From Caldisphaera lagunensis DSM 15908 (lineage in GTDB: Archaea > Thermoproteota > Thermoprotei_A > Sulfolobales > Acidilobaceae), in assembly GCF_000317795.1 (NCBI RefSeq), contig NC_019791.1, positions 1,240,001 to 1,304,000 on the forward strand: DNA of 64,000 nt. The letters run 5' to 3'. This document shows, piece after piece, positions 53,802 to 61,768 of this stretch. The notes under the pieces are model-generated. The model was given only the letters and a program-made list of their open reading frames with translations, was not told the origin of the DNA and made no database searches. Positions within the stretch are counted from its first letter, which is position 1. Every line of letters begins with the position of its first letter. A program made the translations under genes and the position numbers.

Positions 53802-56522
53802 TTATAAAAGGTCTTTTATTGTATTTAATAACTCTTCTCCATTTATTTTCTCATTAATAATTAGACTTGCGTAAGATCCTTTTCCACCACCTGAACCATT
53901 AAATTTATTTGATATTATCTTAGATAATTTTCCCAATTCAACCTTTACATTTTTCCCTGAAGCAATTTCTATTTGCGTTTTATTATCATTTTCTATTATT
54001 ACACCTATTAAAAGATCATCATATTTACTAGTTAACTTCTTTAGAAGTTCCCTTGCATAGCTTATATCATTTTCCAATAGTTTGATAAATGTTATTCTAA
54101 CATTTTTTACGATTGGGGCATTATTTATAGAATTTTCAACCTCTTCTTCCCATATTTTTCTATAAGACTTTATTTTATTGTTTAATTCTTCATTTTCTTC
54201 CATTAAAGCCTTTGCCCTTTGTAATTCTTCTCCTTGTTTTGATCCTAAGATTTTTCCTAATTCTTCTATTTTGTTTTCCTCTTTTTCCATTTCTTCAGGT
54301 ACCCTAGTCCCTGCAACAAATTCAAACCTCACTATACCATCTTGGATCTTTTCAACATTAGTTATCTTAAATCCCCCTATTTCTCCTGTGTTTGTTAAAT
54401 GTGTTCCAAAGCATGCTTCCGAATCCCAATTTTCTATATCTATAATTCTAATTGTAGGAGTCATTGGTACGCCTCCTTGATATAATCTGAATCCATATTT
54501 ATTTTCTGCATCAGTTCTATTCATGTATAAATGATTGATAGGTCTTCTTTCGTCGATCACTTTGTTTGCTAGCCTTTCAATTTCTTTAATCTCTTCTTTG
54601 CTGGGTAACTTATAATGAGTTACATCTAATCTACCCTTTTCAGGAGTTTTTTCTGCTCCAGCTTGCCATACATGATCTCCTAAAACCTTCCTTAAAGCTC
54701 CCATAAGCAAATGTGTTCCAGTATGATGTCTCATAAGTCTATATCTTCTCTCCCAATCTATTTCCCCATAGACATCTTCACAATTATCTTCAATTTCCTT
54801 ATCTACTTCATGAACAACAACATTATCAACTTTTTCCACATTTACTACTTTGTATTCTTTATCGCATATAGAAACCTTTCCCATATCATTTATTTGTCCT
54901 CCCCCCGTTGGATAAAACAAGGTTGAATCTAATATGAGATATTTACCCTTTGTTCCTAATATCTTTGCTGTAAAGCTTTTTGCATATGGATTTTGATGAA
55001 ATAGAAGGTTTGTTTGTTTAAATGTCTTTGCCCAAGAAACAATTTCTTCTGGAAGCCTACTTTTTTCTTCTATTTTTCTAACAGTAGATGGGGCTTTATG
55101 TCTAGATGCAATTATTGAATAGAAATTAATTGGAATTTCAACATTTACATTTCTCTTTTTAGCTTCGCTAGCAATTATTTCTGGAGGAATTCCATAGCTA
55201 TCATAGAACTTAATTAAATCATCTAAGCTAATTGTACCTGATTTCAAGCTTTTAGATGTTAATTTGATCCCTCTGTTTAATGTTTCTTTAAACTTCTTCT
55301 CCTCGTCTATTATTACATCTATTATATAAGATTTGTTATCAATTAGCTGTGGAAAATCTACTCCCCATAGCTTTATCTGTAGATCAACAAGATCTGCAAG
55401 GCTTACGTTTTCTTTTATAAACATCAATTGCTTTAATGCTCTTCTTATAACGAGCCTAGCTAAGTAACCTTCCCCAGTATTGCTTGGCACAATACCATCA
55501 CCGAGCATAAGAGAAATAGTTCTTGAATGATCTAAAAGGCTATATAAACGGGCGTCCAATTCCATATAATTCTTTACTTCGTCAAATGTGAATCCAGTAT
55601 TTTTTGATATTCTTTCGTAGAACTCTTTAACGCTTTCTGGATTTTCTGGCTCTAGTCTACCAGCAGCTCTAAATGCCTCCCAAAGTATTTTTTCAGGGGG
55701 TTCCTTAACGTCTAGGATTTTTCTATATTCATCCAATATATTTCCAAAAATTGCCTTAAATGCTGTTGGAGTTTTTTGCGTAAACCATGCCATCCTTTCT
55801 ACTCCGTAACCTGTATCAACAATTTTTAATGGTAATTCTATATAATTGCCGTTGTCTACCTTATACATCATAAATACCAATGTTGCTAATTCTAAGCCTC
55901 CAACGGTTACTTCAAAACAAGGACCAGCATTTCCTCCTCCTTCCCACCAAGATTCTTTAAATACAAGCAAATCTCCTGGAATCTTTAATTCCTTTGTAAA
56001 GAATTCATATGCATATCTAACAGTTTCATCTTTCCAATAAATTTTTTTATCAGGATAATTAAATGCATGATGAGCAGCCATTTCAAAAGTCGTTAAATGC
56101 CTTCCAATAGTTAATCCCACATTGTCTATATCTTCTAACCTAATGCTAGGTTGGCTTACAACCAAAGGATTAGCAGGAGGAGGAACTAAGCCGCTTGTAA
56201 CATGGGGTTGAAAATCAACTATACTTGCTATAGTTAAATATAAATCCTCCCTCCACCTTGCAACAACAGGCCTAGGCTTTATTGGTGTATGGCCATTTTT
56301 CTCAAAGAATTTTATAAATTTTTCTCTTGCTTCCCTAACGCTTAAACCATTTATTGAGCTTATCTTATCAAACCAATATTCTGTATCTGGCGCATCTTGA
56401 CACGTATCGAATTCTTGATTTAAAGTCCAAAAATCTTCTTTACCAATTTTGCATTTTTTCCTTTGAAATCCATTTTCTTTGAAAAATTCAAGTCTATAAT
56501 CTTCTGGGTTTAGTCTTACCAC
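53802..56522 (-). CDS. alaS: Alanine--tRNA ligase
   Basis: Class II synthetase of 906 aa. The N-terminal part has the archaeal extension and the catalytic fold (RPRPVVARWREDLYLTIASIVDFQP, WWEGGGNAGPCFEV). The editing domain has HHTGTHLLMGAL and CFGTHLTNTGEIGGFK (four metal ligands). The C-terminal DHHA1 domain ends in GSGGGKGSYASLI. All domains are complete. It converges with the AOR gene with 0 nt between the stops. Confidence 0.95.
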   Translation of the reverse strand: MVRLNPEDYRLEFFKENGFQRKKCKIGKEDFWTLNQEFDTCQDAPDTEYWFDKISSINGLSVREAREKFIKFFEKNGHTPIKPRPVVARWREDLYLTIASIVDFQPHVTSGLVPPPANPLVVSQPSIRLEDIDNVGLTIGRHLTTFEMAAHHAFNYPDKKIYWKDETVRYAYEFFTKELKIPGDLLVFKESWWEGGGNAGPCFEVTVGGLELATLVFMMYKVDNGNYIELPLKIVDTGYGVERMAWFTQKTPTAFKAIFGNILDEYRKILDVKEPPEKILWEAFRAAGRLEPENPESVKEFYERISKNTGFTFDEVKNYMELDARLYSLLDHSRTISLMLGDGIVPSNTGEGYLARLVIRRALKQLMFIKENVSLADLVDLQIKLWGVDFPQLIDNKSYIIDVIIDEEKKFKETLNRGIKLTSKSLKSGTISLDDLIKFYDSYGIPPEIIASEAKKRNVNVEIPINFYSIIASRHKAPSTVRKIEEKSRLPEEIVSWAKTFKQTNLLFHQNPYAKSFTAKILGTKGKYLILDSTLFYPTGGGQINDMGKVSICDKEYKVVNVEKVDNVVVHEVDKEIEDNCEDVYGEIDWERRYRLMRHHTGTHLLMGALRKVLGDHVWQAGAEKTPEKGRLDVTHYKLPSKEEIKEIERLANKVIDERRPINHLYMNRTDAENKYGFRLYQGGVPMTPTIRIIDIENWDSEACFGTHLTNTGEIGGFKITNVEKIQDGIVRFEFVAGTRVPEEMEKEENKIEELGKILGSKQGEELQRAKALMEENEELNNKIKSYRKIWEEEVENSINNAPIVKNVRITFIKLLENDISYARELLKKLTSKYDDLLIGVIIENDNKTQIEIASGKNVKVELGKLSKIISNKFNGSGGGKGSYASLIINEKINGEELLNTIKDLL

Positions 56523-56583
56523 TTATTAACACCTTGAATGAAAATGCATTGAGAAATAATAAAGTTTTTTAAAATATTTTAGA

Positions 56584-56916
56584 TTACATTCCAAATAATC
56601 CGCTAAGTCCTTCGCTTACATCTACTTCTTTATTTTCTTCTTCCTTCTTCTCCTCTTTCTTTTCTTCCTTCTTCTCAGCCTCAGCAGGTGCTGAAACTGG
56701 AGCAGATACTGGTGCTGAAACTGCAACTGCTGCGCTCTTTAAGACTTCATCTAATTTTAGCTCAGATAGGCTAGCAACTAACATTTTTACTTTTGCATCA
56801 TCTGCTTGAAGACCGAGTGACTCAACTACCTTTTTAAGGTTATCCTCATTTAGTTGAGCACCTGCATAATACAATGCAAGTGCTGCATGTACATATGCTT
56901 TTCCTTCTTGGGGCAT
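56584..56916 (-). CDS. rpl12: 50S ribosomal protein L12 (P1-like)
   Basis: Stalk protein. The N-terminal dimerisation helices (AYVHAALALYYAGAQLNEDNLKKVVESLGLQADDAKVKMLV) lead into an Ala/Pro/Val hinge and a Lys/Glu tail ending EVDVSEGLSGLFGM. ATG 56916 with GAGGT upstream is preferred to TTG 56925. In most archaea L12 follows L10; here it is 1.6 kb away, on the other strand. Its last 92 bases are identical to those of L10 (59480-59571). Confidence 0.93.
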   Translation of the reverse strand: MPQEGKAYVHAALALYYAGAQLNEDNLKKVVESLGLQADDAKVKMLVASLSELKLDEVLKSAAVAVSAPVSAPVSAPAEAEKKEEKKEEKKEEENKEVDVSEGLSGLFGM

Positions 56917-57174
56917 TTTTATCAACCTCTAGCTTGCAGTTTTAAGTGTGTTAGTACAGCCTATAAAAGCGTTGCTTATCTTTTTCAAGAGGAAATTAAA
57001 ATCTATATGTTTAATATTAAGCATAATACTTTTTAATAGAAATGTTCTCATAAAAAACTAAGTGAAATAGCTTTAAAAACATCTAATCTTTTAAATACAA
57101 AGTAAATATTATATTGTATTTCCCACAAGAAACCCATTTATATCAGGAGTTTTACTAACAATGCGGGTGGAAAA

Positions 57175-57576
57175 ATGTCGAGCGTTTTAAGTATGAAGGT
57201 ATCGGATTTTATGAAAAAAGCGATAACAACTTTTCCTAACGTCACAATAGCTGAGATAGCTAAAATTATGTATGAAAATAGAATTGGTAGTGTCGTTATT
57301 ACATCCCCAGATGATAAGGTCTTAGGAATTTTTACCGAAAGAGACTTAACGAGGGTTGTTGCTGAAGGTGTTCCTCTAGATAAACATGTTGGAGATGTTA
57401 TGACCAAAAACCCAGTTTTAATAACTCAATCAGAAGGATTAAGCAAAGCAATATCACTTATGTATGAAAAAAATGTAAGACATTTACCTGTTGTTGATAA
57501 CGAAGGAAAAATTAAGGGAATAATTTCTGTAAGGGATCTAACAAGTATATTAAATAAATTAACATCCTTAGAATAA
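57175..57576 (+). CDS. Two-CBS-domain protein
   Basis: 133 aa forming one CBS pair (FPNVTIAEIAKIMYENRIGSVVITSPDDKVLGIFTERDLTRVV and NPVLITQSEGLSKAISLMYEKNVRHLPVVDNEGKIKGIISVRDL). Nucleotide-binding regulator of unknown target. ATG with GGTGG 4 nt upstream. The stop lies inside the first copy of a short tandem repeat. Similar in layout to the protein at 51363. Confidence 0.87.
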   Translation: MSSVLSMKVSDFMKKAITTFPNVTIAEIAKIMYENRIGSVVITSPDDKVLGIFTERDLTRVVAEGVPLDKHVGDVMTKNPVLITQSEGLSKAISLMYEKNVRHLPVVDNEGKIKGIISVRDLTSILNKLTSLE

Positions 57577-57605
57577 ACATTAATTTTTAGAATAAACATT
57601 AATTT
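57569..57605 (+). repeat. 19-bp-period tandem duplication covering a stop codon
   Basis: Two copies of TAGAATAAACATTAATTT (57569-57586 and 57588-57605). The first contains the stop of the CBS gene. Confidence 0.83.
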
Positions 57606-57619
57606 AAATAATTTTTATG

Positions 57620-57697
57620 TGGCGGACCCGGGGGGATTTGAACCCCCGACATTCGGCTTAGAGGGCCGACGCTCTATCCTGGCTGAGCCACGGGTCC
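57620..57697 (-). tRNA. tRNA-Arg (TCT), CCA encoded
   Basis: Full cloverleaf on the minus strand. Acceptor GGACCCG pairs with CGGGTCC, discriminator G and genomic CCA follow. D arm GCTC/GAGC, anticodon stem TCGGC/GCCGA, T arm GGGGG-TTCAAAT-CCCCC. The 7-nt anticodon loop is CCTCTAA, so the anticodon is TCT (Arg) and position 33 is C instead of the nearly universal U. No intron. A TATA-like ttttaaa and a hairpin GCCTTG/CAAGGC lie upstream (57700-57760). Confidence 0.9.
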
Positions 57698-57760
57698 ACA
57701 TGGCCCGCCTTGTTTTAGGCTCAAGGCTTTTAGGACCCCTTTGCCTCGCCTTTAAAATTT
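57698..57760 (-). promoter_or_regulatory. Leader and promoter of tRNA-Arg
   Basis: GC-richer than its surroundings. Minus-strand order: ttttaaagg (TATA-like), GGGGTCC (complementary to the tRNA 5' end GGACCC), hairpin GCCTTG/CAAGGC, then the tRNA. A 5' leader with the hairpin is likely; the meaning of the acceptor-mimicking GGGGTCC is unclear. Confidence 0.4.
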
Positions 57761-57898
57761 AGGATAAATTGGGTTATATGTTTTTCTTTCTTATATTAAA
57801 TAGGAATAAAATAGTTTAACTTTAAAAACTAACGAAAGTGCTTAAAAATGCAGTAAAATATGATAGAGATGTAGAAGAGGGAAAAAATAATAGGGTGC

Positions 57899-58549
57899 AT
57901 GAAATTGCCTTTAGACAATGAAATAATAAAGGGAGCAGTAGAGAAAGCAAAAATGCTTGGAAAGCAAAGGAAGTTTAAGCAAACAGTTGAGCTAATAGTA
58001 GCATTAAAGGATATTAATTTGAAAGGCAATGAAGGAAAGTTTAGAGAAGTTGTTTACCTGCCTCACGCCCCGTCAAAAGAACCAAATATATGTGTAATAG
58101 CATCAGGAGATTTGTTGCTAGAAGCGAAAAAGCTAGGGCTAAGGACCATTTCTAGAGAAGAGTTAAGCGCTATGAAAGGTAATAAAAAAGCTGCAAGAAA
58201 TATTGGTAATAGTTGCGATTGGATACTTGTATCGTCAGACTTAATGAGTTTGGTTGGTAGTATTTTAGGTCCAGCTCTTGGTCCAAGAGGTAAAGTACCT
58301 ATAGCAATTTCACCTAAATCAAATATAAGCGATGTTGTTAATAATTATAAAAGAGCTGTTTGGGCTAGGATAAGGAATGAACCTCAAATACAATGTAAAG
58401 TTGGAACTGAAGATATGAAAAATGAGGAAATCATAGATAATATAAACGCGGTATTTAATACAATAGAATCTAAAATAGGTATAGCAAAAATAGCTAGAGT
58501 ATACGTAAAGAAGACTATGGGATTTCCTGTTGAGATAGCCTTAAGGTGA
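57899..58549 (+). CDS. rpl1: 50S ribosomal protein L1
   Basis: Binds 23S rRNA at the L1 stalk and, in many archaea, its own mRNA. AKMLGKQRKFKQTVELIVALKDINLKG, the central domain with ASGDLLLEAKKLG, and the PALGPRGKVPIAISPKSNISDVVNNYKRAVWARIRNEPQIQCKVG segment are characteristic. 216 aa. ATG 57899 follows GGGTG. Its stop overlaps the L10 frame. The leader of about 100 nt could hold the autoregulatory site but I did not resolve one. Confidence 0.94.
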   Translation: MKLPLDNEIIKGAVEKAKMLGKQRKFKQTVELIVALKDINLKGNEGKFREVVYLPHAPSKEPNICVIASGDLLLEAKKLGLRTISREELSAMKGNKKAARNIGNSCDWILVSSDLMSLVGSILGPALGPRGKVPIAISPKSNISDVVNNYKRAVWARIRNEPQIQCKVGTEDMKNEEIIDNINAVFNTIESKIGIAKIARVYVKKTMGFPVEIALR

Positions 58550-58554
58550 TTAAT

Positions 58555-59571
58555 ATGTCAGTTATAGTTCAGAAAAAGGGGAGGAAAGAACCGCCTGAAA
58601 ATAAAAGAAAAGAGCTCGAGATGTTAATTGAATTAATGAAAAGCAAAAAGTATGTAATTTTCGCCGATTTAGAATCTATGCCAACAAAGCAACTTCAGTT
58701 AATTAAGAAAGAATTAAGAAATGAAGCGATATTTAGGGTATCAAAGAAAAGATTAGTTTTAATGGCATTAGAGAGACTAGGATTAAATAAAGAAAAAATA
58801 GAACCCTATTTAAAGAAGGGAGTTTTAGTTATATTAACTGATACAAATCCATTTAAAGTATCAATGATGCTGGATAAACTAAAAATGCCTGCACCAGCTA
58901 AAGCAGGGGCACAATCACCAAAAGAAATAGTAGTTCCAGAAGGAGACACCAATATTAGACCTGGTCCAATGGTAAGTGTATTCGGTAAGCTAAAGATACC
59001 TTATGAAGTTAGAAAGGGAACTATTTATATAAAAAGTGATACTGTTGTTGCTAAAAAAGGAGACGTTATTTCTCAAGAATTGGCAAGCCTTTTACAACAA
59101 TTAGGTATACAACCATTTGAGATAGGACTTAATTTAATAATTGCATGGGATAAGAGTACTATAATACCCAGCGATGTATTGCATGTAGATCTAGAAGCAA
59201 TAAAGTCTGATGTAATTACTGCAGAAAAAGAAGCAATAGGATTAGCAGTAGAAGCAGCATATCTAGACGTGCCAGATGCAGTAAACTCAATATTGCTAAC
59301 AGCAGAAAGAGAAGCAAATGCATTAATTCAAGAAGCAGGTCTTGCCTTAGATAAGGAAACAGCAGAATTAAGCGTAAAGAAAGCATATGTTGAAGAAGAA
59401 GCTATATCATCATCTTTGGGAGATAAAGCTAAGGAATTAGGCATTGAAATAACAAAACCAGTAGTACAGCAGCAAGAAAAGAAGAAGGAAGAAAAGAAAG
59501 AGGAGAAGAAGGAAGAAGAAAATAAAGAAGTAGATGTAAGCGAAGGACTTAGCGGATTATTTGGAATGTAA
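58555..59571 (+). CDS. rpl10: 50S ribosomal protein L10 (P0-like)
   Basis: Stalk base protein. The N-terminal RNA-binding domain (SKKYVIFADLESMPTKQLQLIKKELRNEAIFRVSKKRLVLMALERLGL) is followed by the P0 insertion and helices that bind L12 dimers (AIGLAVEAAYLDVPDAVNSILLTAEREANALIQEAGLALDKETAELSVKKAY). The Lys/Glu tail ends EVDVSEGLSGLFGM. ATG 58555 has GGTGA 5 nt upstream; the frame opens at 58546. Coupled to L1. The tail DNA is identical to that of the L12 gene for 92 bases. Confidence 0.94.
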   Translation: MSVIVQKKGRKEPPENKRKELEMLIELMKSKKYVIFADLESMPTKQLQLIKKELRNEAIFRVSKKRLVLMALERLGLNKEKIEPYLKKGVLVILTDTNPFKVSMMLDKLKMPAPAKAGAQSPKEIVVPEGDTNIRPGPMVSVFGKLKIPYEVRKGTIYIKSDTVVAKKGDVISQELASLLQQLGIQPFEIGLNLIIAWDKSTIIPSDVLHVDLEAIKSDVITAEKEAIGLAVEAAYLDVPDAVNSILLTAEREANALIQEAGLALDKETAELSVKKAYVEEEAISSSLGDKAKELGIEITKPVVQQQEKKKEEKKEEKKEEENKEVDVSEGLSGLFGM

Positions 59572-59573
59572 AT

Positions 59574-59972
59574 ATGAGCATAAGCGAACAATATTATAAT
59601 TATATTTGGGAATGCGTAAGAAATGGATTAAAAAATGACGGTATAATTTCTTTAAAACATTATAATCGATTATTAGATAATTTCTTTAAAAATTATAAGG
59701 GCTTTTTTGATATTCCTCTCTATTTGCGTTTTTATTTAATTGTTCAGGCATTTATTTATACTACATTAGATCAAATTATTGATATTTTGATGGAAGAAGA
59801 CGATTTAAAGAGTTTAGAAGGATATTTCAAAGAATTACTAAAGCTTTTAAATGAATTAAGAAGGGATATTATGCAAGAAGCTAAGGAATACAATGTTTAT
59901 GATAAAAATTATGAAAAAACTTTAATTCTGGTTGATATTTTAAAAAGTTTTGTAGAAAGGCTAATAAAATAA
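59574..59972 (+). CDS. Unknown helical protein in the L12 position of the L1-L10 operon
   Basis: 132 aa, ATG 2 nt after the L10 stop. All-helical by eye (QYYNYIWECVRNGLKNDG, LYLRFYLIVQAFIYTTLDQIIDILMEEDD, YFKELLKLLNELRRDIMQEAKEYNVYDKNYEKTLILVDILKSFVERLI). Not recognised. It occupies the place where L12 normally follows L10, so it will be co-expressed with ribosomal proteins. Confidence 0.7.
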   Translation: MSISEQYYNYIWECVRNGLKNDGIISLKHYNRLLDNFFKNYKGFFDIPLYLRFYLIVQAFIYTTLDQIIDILMEEDDLKSLEGYFKELLKLLNELRRDIMQEAKEYNVYDKNYEKTLILVDILKSFVERLIK

Positions 59973-60055
59973 GTTTGAAAATATTTTATATATTTAATAT
60001 AACTAAAGAAAATAAATATAAATTTTGAACTGTATACAGAAGCTGGGGACAAAAA

Positions 60056-60721
60056 ATGTCAGAAAACGAAGATAAGCAATCAAAGTATTCAGATATCGTT
60101 TATGATTTATTGAAGAAAGATATATTAAATAGGAGATTCGAGCCTAAAGATAAGTTAAGTGAAACAGCTTTATCAAAGTTATATAATGTTAGTAGGACAC
60201 CTGTTAGAGAGGCTTTACATAAATTAGAAAAAGAAGGTTTGGTTGTTAAGTTATCAGATGGTTATCATGTAAGTTTTTTGACCAAAGAACAGATTCTAAA
60301 ATTATTTGAAGTTAGATCAATATTGGAAGGATTAGCAGCTGAAAAAGCAGCTATGAATAGGGATCCAGAGCTATTAAAGAAATTAAGAGATGCAGCAGAA
60401 GAATTTAAAAAGATAAATAAAAATGATCCATTAGCAGCTGCTCATGCTAATGCTAATTTTCATGATATTATAGCTGATCTTAGTGGAAACGAATATTTAA
60501 GAGATATATTGAAGGATATAAGAAATAAATTAGCAATAGTTAGAATAGATTTGTTTGCCTCTACAAGCAGGATTGATCAAGAGATAGAAGAACATTGGAA
60601 AATTTATCAAGCCATAGAAAAAGGTGATCCTCAAGAAGCGAGAAAGGCCGCATTAGAACATCAAAACAATTTAATAGAGTTTATTAAATCCAAAAAAATG
60701 ATTGGAGGCCTATTAATATAA
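60056..60721 (+). CDS. GntR-family transcriptional regulator (FadR/FCD type)
   Basis: 221 aa. N-terminal winged helix (VYDLLKKDILNRRFEPKDKLSETALSKLYNVSRTPVREALHKLEKEGLVV) and C-terminal FCD effector domain (RSILEGLAAEKAAMNRDP ... HANFHDIIADLSGNEYLRDILKDIRNK ... EEHWKIYQAIEKGDPQEARKAALEH) with the His and Asp residues that bind a metal and a carboxylate ligand in this family. Such regulators are common in bacteria and rarer in crenarchaea. It has its own promoter region and precedes trxB by 57 bp. Its effector is unknown. Confidence 0.88.
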   Translation: MSENEDKQSKYSDIVYDLLKKDILNRRFEPKDKLSETALSKLYNVSRTPVREALHKLEKEGLVVKLSDGYHVSFLTKEQILKLFEVRSILEGLAAEKAAMNRDPELLKKLRDAAEEFKKINKNDPLAAAHANANFHDIIADLSGNEYLRDILKDIRNKLAIVRIDLFASTSRIDQEIEEHWKIYQAIEKGDPQEARKAALEHQNNLIEFIKSKKMIGGLLI

Positions 60722-60777
60722 TTTTTTAATACTATAGCTTTTAAGCATTTGGTTCTATGATATTTTTGGTGAAAAAT

Positions 60778-61764
60778 TTGTCGCTAAGATTAGGCACTAA
60801 GATATCAAGACCACCTAAAGGCGAGCTTTATGATGTATTAATAGTAGGCGGAGGACCAGCAGGATTTTCAGCAGCAGTTTATGCATCTAGATTTTTACTC
60901 AAATCAGCAGTAGTTTCAGAAGATATTGGAGGTCAATTAAATTTAACTGATGTTGTAGACGATTATCCAGGAACACTATCTATTAAAGCATCAGAACTTG
61001 TATCTAGATTCAGAGATCATGCTGAGAAATTATTCAAGGTACCTGTATATGAATTCATTAGCGTTAAGAAATTTGATAAAGTAGACGATGAATTTCATAT
61101 AACTGGTAGTAATGGTCTTGATGTATATTCAAAGACAATAATTTTGGCAGTTGGATCGAAAAGAAGAAAATTAAACGTGCCTGGAGAAGATACCTTTACA
61201 GGCAAGGGAGTAAGCTATTGTAGTATATGCGATGCTCCTTTATATAAAGGTAAGGATAGCGTTGTCGTAGTTGGAGGAGGAGATGCAGCTTTAGAAGGTG
61301 CACTTTTATTAAGTGGCTATGTGAAGAAAGTTTATTTGGTCCATAGAAGAGATCAGTTTAGGGCTAAGCCATTTTATGTAAATCAAGTACTAAACAAGAA
61401 AAATATTGAAATTTTATATAATAGTGTTGTTAAGGAAATAAAAGGAGATAATTTTGTAAAAAGTGCAGTAGTATTAAACAAAGAAAATAATAATGAAAGA
61501 GAAATAAATATAGATGGAATTTTCATCGAAATAGGATTTGAGCCTCCAAAGGATTGGTATCAATCTTTAGGCCTTGAAACAGATGAAGCAGGTTATATTA
61601 AAGTAGATGATTGGATGAGAACTAATATAGAAGGAGTATTTGCTGCAGGGGATGCAACAAGTAAGTGGAAAGGTTTTAGACAAATTGTAACAGCTGCTGC
61701 ATCTGGATCTATAGCCGCTTATAGTGCATATACTTATTTGACTGAAAAATCCTCTAAGAGGTGA
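60778..61764 (+). CDS. trxB: Thioredoxin reductase-like flavoprotein
   Basis: Low-molecular-weight thioredoxin reductase family. FAD motif VGGGPAGFSAAVYASRF, redox pair Cys-x-x-Cys in SYCSICDAPLYKG (about Cys148 and Cys151 in this numbering), NADPH motif VVGGGDAALEGALLL, and FAAGDATSKWKGFRQIVTAAASGSIAAYSAY. At 328 aa it is complete. TTG 60778 has GGTGA 5 nt upstream; ATG 60757 is the earlier alternative. The next gene, TYW1, starts 4 nt after its stop with GGTGA in between, so the pair is an operon. Confidence 0.91.
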   Translation: MSLRLGTKISRPPKGELYDVLIVGGGPAGFSAAVYASRFLLKSAVVSEDIGGQLNLTDVVDDYPGTLSIKASELVSRFRDHAEKLFKVPVYEFISVKKFDKVDDEFHITGSNGLDVYSKTIILAVGSKRRKLNVPGEDTFTGKGVSYCSICDAPLYKGKDSVVVVGGGDAALEGALLLSGYVKKVYLVHRRDQFRAKPFYVNQVLNKKNIEILYNSVVKEIKGDNFVKSAVVLNKENNNEREINIDGIFIEIGFEPPKDWYQSLGLETDEAGYIKVDDWMRTNIEGVFAAGDATSKWKGFRQIVTAAASGSIAAYSAYTYLTEKSSKR

Positions 61765-61768
61765 TAAT

